Positions 16,332 to 25,069 of a stretch of DNA of 56,457 nt are shown in pieces; position 1 is the first letter of the stretch, and every line of letters begins with the position of its first letter. The notes beneath the pieces were generated by a model. It was not told the DNA's origin. It did not search any database and was given only the letters and a program-made list of their open reading frames with translations. Both the position numbers and the translations under genes were made by a program. Source of the DNA: Acidimicrobiales bacterium. Its GTDB lineage: Bacteria > Actinomycetota > Acidimicrobiia > Acidimicrobiales > GCA-2861595. The stretch is from NCBI GenBank assembly GCA_036262515.1, contig DATAIT010000072.1, forward strand, positions 1 through 56,457, given 5' to 3'.

Positions 16332-17988
16332 AGCCGTCCGGATCACCTTCCTGGGCGGGCTGGGGGAGATCGGCCGCAACTGTGCGGCGGTCGAGCTCGG
16401 CGGGCGCATCCTGCTCCTCGACTGCGGTCTCATGTTCCCCGACCTGGAGATGCCCGGGGTCGACCTCGTCCTCCCCGACTTCACGTGGCTGCGCCAGAAC
16501 GGCGACCGGGTGGAAGGGTGCGTGGTGACCCATGGCCACGAGGACCACGCCGGCGGCCTGTCCTTCCTGCTGCGGGAGCTGTCCTTCCCGATCTACGGCT
16601 CGGCGCTCACGCTCGGGCTGGCCCGCAACCGCCTGGAGGAGGCGGGGGTGCTCGCCAACACCGAGCTGATCACCGTCCACGACGGCGAGCGCCGCATGAT
16701 CGGCCCCTTCGACGTGGAGTTCATCCCGGTCACCCACTCGGTGCCCCACGGCTTCGCCACCGCCTTCCACACGCCTCAGGGCGTGATCCTGCATTCGGGC
16801 GACTTCAAGCTCGACCTCACGCCCGTCGACGGGCGCCTCACCGACCTGGCCCGTATCGGCGCCATCGCCTCCGACACCGGCATCCGCCTGCTCCTGTCCG
16901 ACTCCACCAATGCCGAGGAGCCCGGCTTCACGGCCAGCGAGTCGTCGGTCGGCGAGACCCTCCGGGACCTGTTCCGCGACAACTCCGACAAGCGCGTGAT
17001 CGTGACGTGCTTCGCCAGCCACATCCACCGGGTGCAGCAGGTGGCCGAGGTGGCCATCGCCAGCGGGCGCACCATCGCCACGCTCGGGCGTTCGATGGCC
17101 AAGAACGTGGCGCTGGCTCGCGACATGGGTCTGCTGCGGATCTCCGACCAGTCGATCGTCGACATCGACAAGATCGGTAACCTCGACCCTCGGCGCGTCT
17201 GCGTCATCTCCACCGGTTCGCAGGGCGAGCCGATGTCTGCGCTGGCCCTCATGGCGGCGGGCGAGAACAAGCGCCTCCAGGTGGGCGAGGGCGATCTGGT
17301 GATCCTCAGCAGCCACGCCATCCCCGGGAACGAGATGAACGTGGGGAAGGTGATCGACGGCCTGCACCGGCGCGGCGCCGAGGTGGTCCACTCGGGCATC
17401 GCCGACGTGCACGTGAGCGGCCACGCCATGCAGGGCGAGCTCTCGACCCTGCTGGCCATCGCCCGGCCCGAGCACTTCATCCCCGTGCACGGCGAGTACC
17501 GCCACCTCACGCACCACAGCCGCCTGGCCATGAGGATGGGTGTGGCCACCGACAAGGTGCTGCTGGCGGAGGACGGCGACGTGGTCGAGCTGAGCGACGC
17601 CGGCCTCGACTTCGCCGGGGAGGTTCCCGCCGGGTACCTCTACGTCGACGGCATCGTGGGCGACGTGGGCCATGGCGTGCTGCGGGACCGCCGCGTGCTG
17701 TCCGAGGAGGGCGTTGTGCTGGTCGTCGTGACGGTGGACTCCCGCTCCGGCGAGGTGCTCACGGGCCCGGAGATCATCACGCGGGGCTGGGTGTTCGAGC
17801 GCGAGGCCGAGGGGCTGATCGAGGAGGCCCGCAAGGTGGTGCTGGCCCGCCTGGAGGAGGTTGCCCTGGCCGAGGGTGGCACGGACTTCGAGGTGATGAA
17901 GCGCCACGTCCGCTCGGCGCTGGCCAAGTTCGTGCAGGAGCGGACCCGCCGCCGGCCCATGATCGTGCCGGTGGTGATGGAGGTCTAG
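16324..17988 (+). CDS. rnj: Ribonuclease J
   Basis: Metallo-beta-lactamase/beta-CASP endo- and 5'-exoribonuclease of RNA maturation and decay. The 554-residue protein has LGGLGEIGRNC at the N-terminus, the zinc motif THGHEDHAGG (His70, His72, Asp74, His75), LHSGDFKLD, SDSTNAEEPG, the beta-CASP segment CFASHIHRVQQ, and HVSGHA plus PVHGEYRHL. A C-terminal domain follows from about residue 450. The ATG at 16324 overlaps the dapA stop. The dapA-rnj-ftsK order is a conserved actinobacterial block. Confidence 0.95.
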   Translation: MAEAVRITFLGGLGEIGRNCAAVELGGRILLLDCGLMFPDLEMPGVDLVLPDFTWLRQNGDRVEGCVVTHGHEDHAGGLSFLLRELSFPIYGSALTLGLARNRLEEAGVLANTELITVHDGERRMIGPFDVEFIPVTHSVPHGFATAFHTPQGVILHSGDFKLDLTPVDGRLTDLARIGAIASDTGIRLLLSDSTNAEEPGFTASESSVGETLRDLFRDNSDKRVIVTCFASHIHRVQQVAEVAIASGRTIATLGRSMAKNVALARDMGLLRISDQSIVDIDKIGNLDPRRVCVISTGSQGEPMSALALMAAGENKRLQVGEGDLVILSSHAIPGNEMNVGKVIDGLHRRGAEVVHSGIADVHVSGHAMQGELSTLLAIARPEHFIPVHGEYRHLTHHSRLAMRMGVATDKVLLAEDGDVVELSDAGLDFAGEVPAGYLYVDGIVGDVGHGVLRDRRVLSEEGVVLVVVTVDSRSGEVLTGPEIITRGWVFEREAEGLIEEARKVVLARLEEVALAEGGTDFEVMKRHVRSALAKFVQERTRRRPMIVPVVMEV

Positions 17989-18000
17989 CTTCTCCTCCTG

Positions 18001-18231
18001 ATGATCGAGCTGGCCACCGCCGCCGTGGTCCTGGTGGCAGGTGTCGGTGGCGCCGGCGTGGCCCTCGCATGGTTGAACGACCGTCGCCTGGCTGCCAGCA
18101 AGCGACGGAGGCCGAAGCTCGACCCCAAGGCCATACTCGAGACCCGGTTCGCCAAGGGTGAGATCGACGAGGAGGAGTACAACCGGCGGATGCGCCGCTT
18201 GCTCTACGGCCCGCCGCTGGAGCTGGAGTAG
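18001..18231 (+). CDS. Small membrane protein with C-terminal SHOCT-like domain
   Basis: A 76-residue protein with one N-terminal TM helix (about residues 3-25), a basic linker (RRLAASKRRRPK) and a C-terminal ILETRFAKGEIDEEEYNRRMRRL, which is a good SHOCT motif (short C-terminal oligomerisation-type domain). Function is unknown. A TAGCTT hexamer (17986-17991), overlapping the rnj stop, lies 9 nt before the ATG and may be its promoter; no good ribosome binding site is at the right distance. Confidence 0.78.
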   Translation: MIELATAAVVLVAGVGGAGVALAWLNDRRLAASKRRRPKLDPKAILETRFAKGEIDEEEYNRRMRRLLYGPPLELE

Positions 18232-18306
18232 GGCGCGCGCCGGGCGGGCTCGGCTGGCAGGTCGTCCCCTGGGGCGGGTGGTGCTCCTGTTACTGTTGTT
18301 GCCACT

Positions 18307-20718
18307 GTGACGACGACCAAGCGTCCTCCGGCCAAGCGCCGTCCTACCGGAGCGCGCCGCCCGGCCGGCAAGGGGAGATCCGCGGCCCGGCGGCCGGCGG
18401 CCAGGGGTCCCTCGGCCGCCACGCGGCTGCGGGACGCCCTGGCCCGCTCGCTCGGGCGCCAGGCCGACGACGTGTGGGGCGTGGCCCTGCTGGTGGCCGG
18501 TCTGCTTGCCGCGCTGGGCATCTACGCCGACCTGGCCGGGCCGGCCGGCAGCGTGCTCGGCGACGCCACGGGCAGGGTGCTCGGCGTGGCCCGCTTCCTC
18601 GTGCCCCTCGCGCTGGCCGGCGTCGGGTTCTCCCTCGTGCGGGGCCGGCCGCGGGCCGAGCCGAGCCGGGCCGTGATCGGCTCGACACTCGCCCTCGTCG
18701 CCTGCGCCGGGCTCGGACACCTTCTCGGCGGCGCTCCCCGCGTCGACGCCGAAGGCAGCATGCTGCGCCGGGCGGGCGGGTACCTGGGCGCCGCCGTGGC
18801 CGGGCCCCTGCGGGCCCTCGTCTCCCCGTGGGGCGCCGGCCTCGTGCTGGTGAGCGTGGCTGCTGTCGCCCTCCTCGTGCTCACCCGCACGCCCGCCCGG
18901 TCGGCCGCCGAGCGGATCGGCGCCGGTGCCTCCGCCGTGGGCCGCGCCGTGCCTCCGGCCGCCCGCTGGGTCCTCACCTTGGGGCGGAGCGCCGAGGTCG
19001 ACGCCACCGCCGGCCGCCACCCGTCGTCCCGCGCCCCGTCCCCGGAGGACCCCGACGCGGTGGACGAGGGGGGGCCGGACGAGCCACCTCTCGCCGACGG
19101 CGGCGGCCCCGACGACCATCAGCCCCCGCCCCTGACCGACCTCGGCGTCCATGTGCCGCACGAGCCCGCCGCCAAGGCCGACCAGCTGGCCATCGACCTG
19201 GGCCCGGCCGCCGCCGCCACCCACTGGCGGCTGCCGCCGCTCGCCCTGTTGAAGCGGGCCAAGAACCAGGAGATCGACCACCGTGTGCTCGACGCCCGCG
19301 GCCGCGTGCTCGAGGAGTCGTTGGCGGCGCACGGCGTGGAGACCCGCCTGGTGGGCAAGACGGTCGGTCCCACGGTCACCCGCTACGAGCTGGAGCTCGG
19401 TCCTGGCGTCAAGGTGGCGCGGGTCACCAGCCTCCAGAAGGACATCGCCTACGCCATGGCGGCGCCGGACATCCGCCTGCTGGCGCCCATCCCCGGGCGC
19501 TCGGCCATCGGCGTCGAGGTGCCCAACGTCACCCGCCAACTCGTCTCCCTGGGCGACGTACTCGGATCGCCCGAGACGCGCTCGTCCCGCCACCCGATGG
19601 AGGTCGCCATCGGGCGTGACATCGCCGGTCGCGCCGTGATGGAGAGCCTGGCCTCCATGCCCCACATCCTCATCGCCGGGGCGACGGGCGCAGGAAAGTC
19701 GAGCTGCCTCAACTCCATTCTCACGTCGATCCTGCTACGGGCCACCCCCGACCAGGTGCGCATGATCCTGGTCGACCCGAAGCGGGTCGAGCTCGGCCAG
19801 TACAACGGTCTGCCCCATCTGCTGACGCCCGTGGTCGTGAACCCCCGCAAGGCGGCCAACGCGCTGGCCTGGGCGGTCACCGAGATGGAGCGGCGCACCG
19901 ACCTGCTGGCCGAGGTCGGAGTCCGCGACATCAACGGCTACAACGCCGCCTACGACCGGGGCGAGCTCACCAAGGAGCAGGCGCCCGGCATCCCCGCCGC
20001 CGTCGAGCACCACCGGCTGCCCTACGTGCTCGTGGTCGTCGACGAGCTCAACGACCTCATGATGGTGGCGGCCCGCGACGTCGAGGAGTCGATCTGCCGC
20101 ATCGCCCAGATGGGCCGCGCGTTCGGCATCCACCTGGTGATCGCCACCCAGCGCCCGTCGGTCGACGTCATCACCGGCGTCATCAAGGCCAACGTCCCGT
20201 CGCGCCTGGCCTTCGCCGTGTCCTCGTTGGCGGACAGCCGCGTCATCCTCGACCAGCCCGGCGCCGAGCGCCTGGTGGGCAAGGGCGACATGCTGCTGCT
20301 CACCGCCTCGTCCAACGTGGCCCGGCGCATCCAGGGCCCGTGGGTGGGGGAGGACGAGGTCCGCGCCGTGGTCGGCCACTGGCTGCGCCAGTCGAAGCCG
20401 CGCTACGTCGAGGGCGTGGAGGGCGACACCGCCGGCGCCGGCGGGGCCAACGCCGGTGCGGGCCCGGGGGCACGGCCGGACGAGGACGACGACGAGGGCA
20501 TGATCGCCGCCGCCATGGAGCTCATCGTGCGCTCTCAGCTGGGCTCCACGTCGATGCTCCAGCGCAAGCTGCGCGTGGGCTTCGCCCGCGCCGGGCGCAT
20601 CATGGACCTGCTCGAGCAGCGCGGCGTGGTCGGCCCGTCCGAGGGTTCCAAGCCGCGCGCCGTGCTGATGACGGTGGACGAGCTCGAGCCCCGGGAGGGA
20701 AGCGCGGCGTCGGCCTGA
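18307..20718 (+). CDS. ftsK: DNA translocase FtsK/SpoIIIE
   Basis: Septal dsDNA translocase for chromosome segregation. The 803-residue protein has a basic Pro/Arg N-terminus, four hydrophobic segments between about 55 and 205, an acidic Pro-rich linker, and a RecA-like motor with Walker A GATGAGKSS (near 458) and Walker B VLVVVDELNDLM. The RPSVDVITGVIKANVPSRLAF segment and a C-terminal winged-helix gamma domain (SMLQRKLRVGFARAGRIMDLLE) follow. It is on the short side because the linker is short. The GTG at 18307 follows a TACTGT hexamer (18291-18296) by 10 nt. Confidence 0.95.
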   Translation: MTTTKRPPAKRRPTGARRPAGKGRSAARRPAARGPSAATRLRDALARSLGRQADDVWGVALLVAGLLAALGIYADLAGPAGSVLGDATGRVLGVARFLVPLALAGVGFSLVRGRPRAEPSRAVIGSTLALVACAGLGHLLGGAPRVDAEGSMLRRAGGYLGAAVAGPLRALVSPWGAGLVLVSVAAVALLVLTRTPARSAAERIGAGASAVGRAVPPAARWVLTLGRSAEVDATAGRHPSSRAPSPEDPDAVDEGGPDEPPLADGGGPDDHQPPPLTDLGVHVPHEPAAKADQLAIDLGPAAAATHWRLPPLALLKRAKNQEIDHRVLDARGRVLEESLAAHGVETRLVGKTVGPTVTRYELELGPGVKVARVTSLQKDIAYAMAAPDIRLLAPIPGRSAIGVEVPNVTRQLVSLGDVLGSPETRSSRHPMEVAIGRDIAGRAVMESLASMPHILIAGATGAGKSSCLNSILTSILLRATPDQVRMILVDPKRVELGQYNGLPHLLTPVVVNPRKAANALAWAVTEMERRTDLLAEVGVRDINGYNAAYDRGELTKEQAPGIPAAVEHHRLPYVLVVVDELNDLMMVAARDVEESICRIAQMGRAFGIHLVIATQRPSVDVITGVIKANVPSRLAFAVSSLADSRVILDQPGAERLVGKGDMLLLTASSNVARRIQGPWVGEDEVRAVVGHWLRQSKPRYVEGVEGDTAGAGGANAGAGPGARPDEDDDEGMIAAAMELIVRSQLGSTSMLQRKLRVGFARAGRIMDLLEQRGVVGPSEGSKPRAVLMTVDELEPREGSAASA

Positions 20719-20737
20719 CGCCCACCCCTACCAGGTC

Positions 20738-20752
20738 GGGGCGCCGTGCCCC
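20738..20752. terminator. Weak hairpin between convergent ftsK and the next minus-strand gene
   Basis: GGGGC (20738-20742) and GCCCC (20748-20752) around a 5-nt loop, in the 37-bp gap between converging genes. The stem is only 5 bp. Confidence 0.28.
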
Positions 20753-20755
20753 TCG

Positions 20756-21220
20756 TCAGCCCGGAAGCCCGGGAACCTGGACAGCGGGCGGGAACGACAC
20801 CGATCCCACGATCGCCTTGAACTCGTCGGGAAGGGTGCCGAGGTCGAGGAAGCGCTCGCCGGCGGCGGTGGACACCGGGCTGCCGAGCTGGCTCTCGTCG
20901 ATCGTGAGCTCGACCGCGAAGAAGCGCTCGAACGTCGACTGCTTTCCCCCTATGGAGAACGTGCTGCCGACGGGGGCGTGCACCTCGAACCCGGAGTTGG
21001 CGAAGAACTGCTTGGTCCGGGCGACCTGGGCCACGGCCACCGGGACCTTCACCTCCCGGGTCGCCTCCCCGGGAGCGGGCGCGATGTGGATGCCCTCCGG
21101 GATGTCGATGTTCGGCGTCTCGGGCGCGACCGCCTCCTCACCGGGGGCTCGCTCCTCGACGGGGCGCAGCTGCACGACGGCGGACAGCCAACGGTCGGTG
21201 TTGCGATCCAGGTCGGACAC
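20756..21220 (-). CDS. Stand-alone domain resembling the S53 (kumamolisin) propeptide
   Basis: A 154-residue protein with no signal peptide. The N-terminal 60 residues are acidic and Pro-rich. The rest reads like the activation propeptide of S53 serine-carboxyl peptidases: VARTKQFFANSGFEVHAP, GGKQSTFERFFAVEL, and LPDEFKAIVGSVSF, matching the family pattern of a short 'GxxxxFExxFxVxL' strand and 'LPxxxxxxVxxV' end. No peptidase domain follows here or in the neighbouring genes. It could be an inhibitor, a chaperone or an unrelated ferredoxin-like fold. The GTG start is backed by a leaderless -10 element. Confidence 0.6.
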   Translation of the reverse strand: MSDLDRNTDRWLSAVVQLRPVEERAPGEEAVAPETPNIDIPEGIHIAPAPGEATREVKVPVAVAQVARTKQFFANSGFEVHAPVGSTFSIGGKQSTFERFFAVELTIDESQLGSPVSTAAGERFLDLGTLPDEFKAIVGSVSFPPAVQVPGLPG

Positions 21221-21227
21221 GACCCCG

Positions 21228-21233
21228 ATCCTA
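21228..21233 (-). promoter_or_regulatory. -10 element TAGGAT of the propeptide-like gene (leaderless)
   Basis: Minus-strand TAGGAT lies 7 nt before the GTG at 21220. Confidence 0.5.
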
Positions 21234-21281
21234 GTGGCGCCCGGCCGTTCCGGGACTGCGAGGCGTGCGCCCCGCGGAGGG

Positions 21282-22238
21282 TCAGGCGACCGTGACCTCG
21301 ATGATCTCGCCCGTGTGCCGCTTGCCGTCGCCTCCCTCCTCGTCGTCCTCGTGCGCGCACCCGATCAGGTAGTCCCCGGGCTCGAGATCGGTTGTCACGA
21401 CGATGGACTTGCCCGACACGACGTCGAACGTCGTGGCGGCGAGGATCCCCGGGGCGGTGTCGGCGTATCCCTTGGGAGGCGCCGTGTCGCTCTCGAACAG
21501 GTTGCTGAAGAACCCGTCGATGTCGTCGTAGGTGGTCGTCTTGCTGGCCTTCTTGGCCACGAACAGCTCGTGCGGCCCCTTCCCCGACGACGTCATGCGG
21601 ATCTTGTTCTCACCGGCCTTGAGCGTCTTCGGGCCGTCGATCGACCCGTCGTCGATGGTGTACTCGGCGTCGGCCTGGACCTCTGTGGCCTCCACCGCAC
21701 CGGGGGCGACGTCGAACGTGCCGAGCATGCCCTTGGCCAGGTGGGGGATCGAGGTGGCTTCGCCCGCCGTCGGGATGAAGCACATCACCGCGTAGGACCC
21801 GGCGACGAGGAAGTCCGTAGTCAGCTCCTCGGACTGCCCCGGGCTGAGGATGGAGCCGGGGGAGTCGAGGCGGCGGGCGACCACCGCATCGAAGGCGGCG
21901 TCGTCCCCGGACTGCAGGGCCGTCTGCACGTCGGTCAACGTCTTTCCCTCCTTGAGGAGCGCGAACGCGGCCATGTGCACCTCCGTGCCGGAGTTCTTGA
22001 TGGTCACGGTGCTGGTGCCCGCCTGCAGGTCACCGGCGATCCCGTACTTGTACTCCGTCATGTCGATGGCGACGGCGTTCACCTCGGCGTCCTCTTCGCC
22101 GCTGCCGCTCTCCGGGACGGTCGTGGTGGTGCGGCTCGACGCCGCGTCCTCGTCGTCGTCGCTGCAAGCGCTGAGACCGACCCCGAGGAGCAGGACGGCC
22201 AGCATGAGAACGGCGCGACGGTTCCGGACGTGGGGCAT
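21282..22238 (-). CDS. Secreted lipoprotein with two cupredoxin-like domains
   Basis: A 318-residue protein with a lipoprotein signal: a basic MPHVRNRR start, a hydrophobic core and the lipobox GLSAC, so it should be acylated at Cys25. A Thr/acidic linker follows. Two beta-rich halves each end in a cupredoxin-like strand pair: GSYAVMCFIPT...HLAKGMLGTFDV (near 150-175) and GDYLIGCAHEDDEEGG...HTGEIIEVTV at the C-terminus. The Cys/His spacing hints at a type-1 copper site, but ligands are not complete in both. The start has AAGGAGG 4 nt upstream, and a TAGATT hexamer (minus strand) further upstream may be its promoter. Confidence 0.75.
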   Translation of the reverse strand: MPHVRNRRAVLMLAVLLLGVGLSACSDDDEDAASSRTTTTVPESGSGEEDAEVNAVAIDMTEYKYGIAGDLQAGTSTVTIKNSGTEVHMAAFALLKEGKTLTDVQTALQSGDDAAFDAVVARRLDSPGSILSPGQSEELTTDFLVAGSYAVMCFIPTAGEATSIPHLAKGMLGTFDVAPGAVEATEVQADAEYTIDDGSIDGPKTLKAGENKIRMTSSGKGPHELFVAKKASKTTTYDDIDGFFSNLFESDTAPPKGYADTAPGILAATTFDVVSGKSIVVTTDLEPGDYLIGCAHEDDEEGGDGKRHTGEIIEVTVA

Positions 22239-22325
22239 CTGGCCTCCTTGAGGGGGTAAGGGGAATCTATCCAGGCCCGGCGGGTGGCGAACCCGCTTGG
22301 ATGTCTGCGCAGCGAGCGCCGTGGC

Positions 22326-23342
22326 TCACCGCCCGTCTTCGGCTCGTCGGCGCGCCCGTCGTGCCCGCCCTCCCCATGCCACCAGGCCGGTTAGGACGGC
22401 GGCGAAGAGGGCCAGGCCCGCCGGGCTGCCACCCTCGCCGGCGCCGTGGGCCGAGGTCCGGCGCGCCGCCGATCCTGAGGGCGCCGCCCCCCCGCCGCCG
22501 GCCGGCGCCGGCGCATCGGCCCGGTCCGATCCCGGCGGCGCGGTGGTGTCCGACGTCGACGGAGCCGCAGTGACGGGAGCGGCGGGGCCGGTGGTCGTCG
22601 CAACCGCCCCCTGCCGGGTCGTGGCCGTCGTCGCCGAGGAGGCGACCGACGTCGCCGTGGCCGGCGCTCCGGCAGCCGTCGTGGCGACGGCAGGTGGCGC
22701 GGGCGCCGGTGCGGTGGTCTCCGGCGCCGCCGCGGACTCGCCGCACACCTGCTCCACCGTCCGGAACGGAGGCGCACCGCCCAGCGCCCACCGCCAGCCC
22801 TCGACGTCCCCGTCGTAAACGGTGGTGCTCGACGCGCCGACCGGCGATACCCGGAGGCTCGTGGCGCCGGCGGGCGCCCGGCTGTAGCTCCAGAATCGGC
22901 CTTCGGGGTTGCAGGTCAGGCAGGAGTCGCCGGCCGGGCACCCGACGCCGCACAGGGCGCACACGGCGGCACCCTTGCCCGAGAACGCTTGGACCACCGG
23001 GTCCACCTGGGCTCGGGCGAGGGCGTCGATCCCGCTGAGCGACTCCTCCTGGAACCGGACGCAGACCGACTTCACCTCCGTCCCGGTGTCGATGATGACG
23101 GCGGCCCGGTGCTGGGCGACTCCCGCCGTCGCCGCAGCCGCAGGGGCCGGGGCGCCGGGCGGGGGGCCGCTCCAGGCGACGACGAGCCACACCGCGACCG
23201 CCGCGGCCAGCCGCCGCCTGGCAGCCGGGCCCGTCAGAGTCGGGAACGCCCAGCGGCGGGGCCGAGAGCGAGCGGTGTCGCGCTGGTCTTCGTGCCGGCG
23301 CCCGGCGGCGCCATCAGCAGGAACCCGGCTGCGCTCGGACAT
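22326..23342 (-). CDS. Surface-anchored protein with DUF4430-like (transcobalamin beta-type) domain
   Basis: A 338-residue exported protein. It has a basic N-terminus and signal-like helix (about 45-75), then a compact domain (about 78-205), a Thr/Ala/Pro-rich stalk (about 205-300) and a C-terminal TM helix followed by RRARRRAEDGR. It therefore looks anchored with the domain outside. The domain reads AAVIIDTGTEVKSVCVRF, a six-cysteine cluster (CALCGVGCPAGDSCLTC), FWSYSRAP and DGDVEGWRWALG. The W-Y and DGD-WxW features resemble DUF4430, the C-terminal domain of animal cobalamin carriers, and SCO2322-like actinobacterial proteins. It lies 19 bp after the barrel gene, so it is probably under the same riboswitch. 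The domain call is from pattern only. Confidence 0.68.
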   Translation of the reverse strand: MSERSRVPADGAAGRRHEDQRDTARSRPRRWAFPTLTGPAARRRLAAAVAVWLVVAWSGPPPGAPAPAAAATAGVAQHRAAVIIDTGTEVKSVCVRFQEESLSGIDALARAQVDPVVQAFSGKGAAVCALCGVGCPAGDSCLTCNPEGRFWSYSRAPAGATSLRVSPVGASSTTVYDGDVEGWRWALGGAPPFRTVEQVCGESAAAPETTAPAPAPPAVATTAAGAPATATSVASSATTATTRQGAVATTTGPAAPVTAAPSTSDTTAPPGSDRADAPAPAGGGGAAPSGSAARRTSAHGAGEGGSPAGLALFAAVLTGLVAWGGRARRARRRAEDGR

Positions 23343-23361
23343 GGCGACGGACCCGGACGGG

Positions 23362-24999
23362 CTAGCCGGAGATCCCGACGATGGGCGCGTTGAGCGGCAG
23401 CCGCTCGGACGGGGCCGACGAGCCGGCGCCCTGGGAGACTGCTCGCCCCTCGGCGTCGGCGTAGACGTAGCCGTCGGCCCGCCGGCCGGCCCGGATGCCC
23501 ACGACGCTCGTGAGGGCGCCGGTCGGGGCGGACGACCCGAGGAAGCGGGCGTCGCCGAAGGCGAACACTCCGCCGTCGGCGGCGACGAGCCAGTAGCCGC
23601 GGCCGGAGGGTGTCGGACCGATCCCCGTCACCGGCTTGTTCAACGTCAGGGCGCCGGTGGACCCGAGGTAGCGGGCGTCGCCGAAGGCGAACACGCCCCC
23701 GTCGCGCGCCACCAGCCAGTACCCCCCGCCGGACGGCGTGGCCGCCATCCCGACGATGGGTTGATTCAGCGGGAGGCCGCCGGTGGACCCGGCGAAGTGG
23801 GCGTCGCCGAACGCGAACACGCCGCCGTCCGACGCCACCAGCCAGTACCCCTGGCCCCCTGGCGTCGTGGCCATCCAGACCATCGGACGGTTGACCCGCA
23901 CGCCGCCCATCGAGCCGAAGTACGGGGCGCGCACGGCGAACACGCCGCCGTCGGCCGCCACCAGGCGGTAGCCGTCGTCCGGGCAGTAGGCCGGGCGCCT
24001 CGACACGGGGAGCCAGCGACGGCCCGCGGCCTGAACGGCCTGCGACGTGGCGAAGGTGTTGACGCCGAAGGCGTCGTTGGGACCGGCCACGTGGCCGTCG
24101 GCGGCCTGGCGGGCGGCGAGAACGCCGCCCGCACCCGGCCAGCACGTGTCCACCTTCTCGCCCACCGCGGTCAGCCCGAGGACGGCCACGGCGGTGGCGT
24201 TGGGATCCTCGGCGTCGAAGGCCGGCCACCCTCCGGTCGCCAGCTGGTTGGAGGCGAGGAAGGCCACGGCCCGGCGCACGGCGCTGGTGTGGGGGTCGAC
24301 TCCGGCGGCCGCGAGGGCTTGCAGCGCCAGCCCGGTCGTGTCGACATCGATCTCGCCGCCCGTCGCATCTCCCGAGAAGCTCCATCCGCCGTTGGCCTGC
24401 TGGGCGGCGAGGATCAGGCTCTGGGTGGCGGGTGGCACCGAGCGGCCGATCAGGGGATGGGCGATGGCGGCGTAGAGGGTGGCGTTGAGGGTGCCGGGCG
24501 GTCCGAACGACCCGTTGACGTTGCGGCCGGCATCCATCCTGGCGACGAGGTCGGTCGCCGCGTCGCCCTGCGGATCGAAGGTGGCGGGCGGGAGGCCGAG
24601 CGGCGCGGCGACGAGGACGATGAGCTTGGCCGCCTGCCCGGCCGAGGTGGTGGTCTCGGCGAGGTCGTCGACGTAGTCGAGCGGGGAGCGGCCGTCGTGG
24701 ACGGCGGCGGCGACGGCGGCACGGCCCGAGGCCGTGTTCCATGACGACGTGGCCTGGGCCGCCTCGGCGAGGGCCAGGACGGCGTCGGGGGTCTCGAAGC
24801 CGGGGAAGCCGGCGGTCTCGAACCCGCCGTCGGGTTGCTGGTTCGCCCGCAGGAAGGCGGCCGCCCGGGCGAGATCGAGAGACGCCGTCGCCGCCCCGGC
24901 GGGCCGGATGGCGGGCACCGGGAGCGAGGCGGGCGCGAAGAGGGCGAGCGCGAGCGCGCCGAGGACGATGCCGATGACGGCGGAAGGACGGCGGGACAT
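23362..24999 (-). CDS. Secreted alpha/alpha-barrel (prenyltransferase/squalene-cyclase-like) protein with C-terminal beta repeats
   Basis: A 545-residue exported protein. A signal peptide covers residues 1 to about 36 (AGAA cleavage region). Residues 40-330 are helical-hairpin repeats with QW-like turns (QQPDGGF, QQANGGWSF, NQLATGGWPAF), the fold of squalene cyclases and of the cobalamin-binding barrel of intrinsic factor/transcobalamin. The cyclase DxDD acid motif is degraded to DVDTTGLALQAL, so catalysis is unlikely and ligand binding plausible. Residues 340-545 form about five 42-residue repeats. The ATG at 24999 has GGAGG upstream and replaces a longer frame that would run through the riboswitch. 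It is preceded by a cobalamin riboswitch and divergent from an ECF transporter operon. Confidence 0.82.
   Translation of the reverse strand: MSRRPSAVIGIVLGALALALFAPASLPVPAIRPAGAATASLDLARAAAFLRANQQPDGGFETAGFPGFETPDAVLALAEAAQATSSWNTASGRAAVAAAVHDGRSPLDYVDDLAETTTSAGQAAKLIVLVAAPLGLPPATFDPQGDAATDLVARMDAGRNVNGSFGPPGTLNATLYAAIAHPLIGRSVPPATQSLILAAQQANGGWSFSGDATGGEIDVDTTGLALQALAAAGVDPHTSAVRRAVAFLASNQLATGGWPAFDAEDPNATAVAVLGLTAVGEKVDTCWPGAGGVLAARQAADGHVAGPNDAFGVNTFATSQAVQAAGRRWLPVSRRPAYCPDDGYRLVAADGGVFAVRAPYFGSMGGVRVNRPMVWMATTPGGQGYWLVASDGGVFAFGDAHFAGSTGGLPLNQPIVGMAATPSGGGYWLVARDGGVFAFGDARYLGSTGALTLNKPVTGIGPTPSGRGYWLVAADGGVFAFGDARFLGSSAPTGALTSVVGIRAGRRADGYVYADAEGRAVSQGAGSSAPSERLPLNAPIVGISG
23365..23980 (-). 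repeat. Five ~42-residue 'GYWLVAxDGGVFAFGDA' repeats
   Basis: Coding repeats in the 3' part of the barrel gene. The three central units are closest (GYWLVA-DGGVFAFGDA-, G-S-, PTPSG). The first (GYRLVAADGGVFAV) and last units diverge. Such units are frequent in secreted actinobacterial proteins and probably form a beta-propeller-like or beta-solenoid surface module. Confidence 0.8.
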
Positions 25000-25069
25000 G
25001 GGTGTTGCCTCCGTTGAGCCCCGTTCCACGAGGGCCTGGCCGATGCACGGACGCCGTTGGATCCGGCGT

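Noticed and set aside
16126-19665. A 1179-residue minus-strand open frame opposite dapA, rnj and ftsK
   Set aside because: Same GC-bias shadow; it spans three genes with conserved motifs on the other strand.
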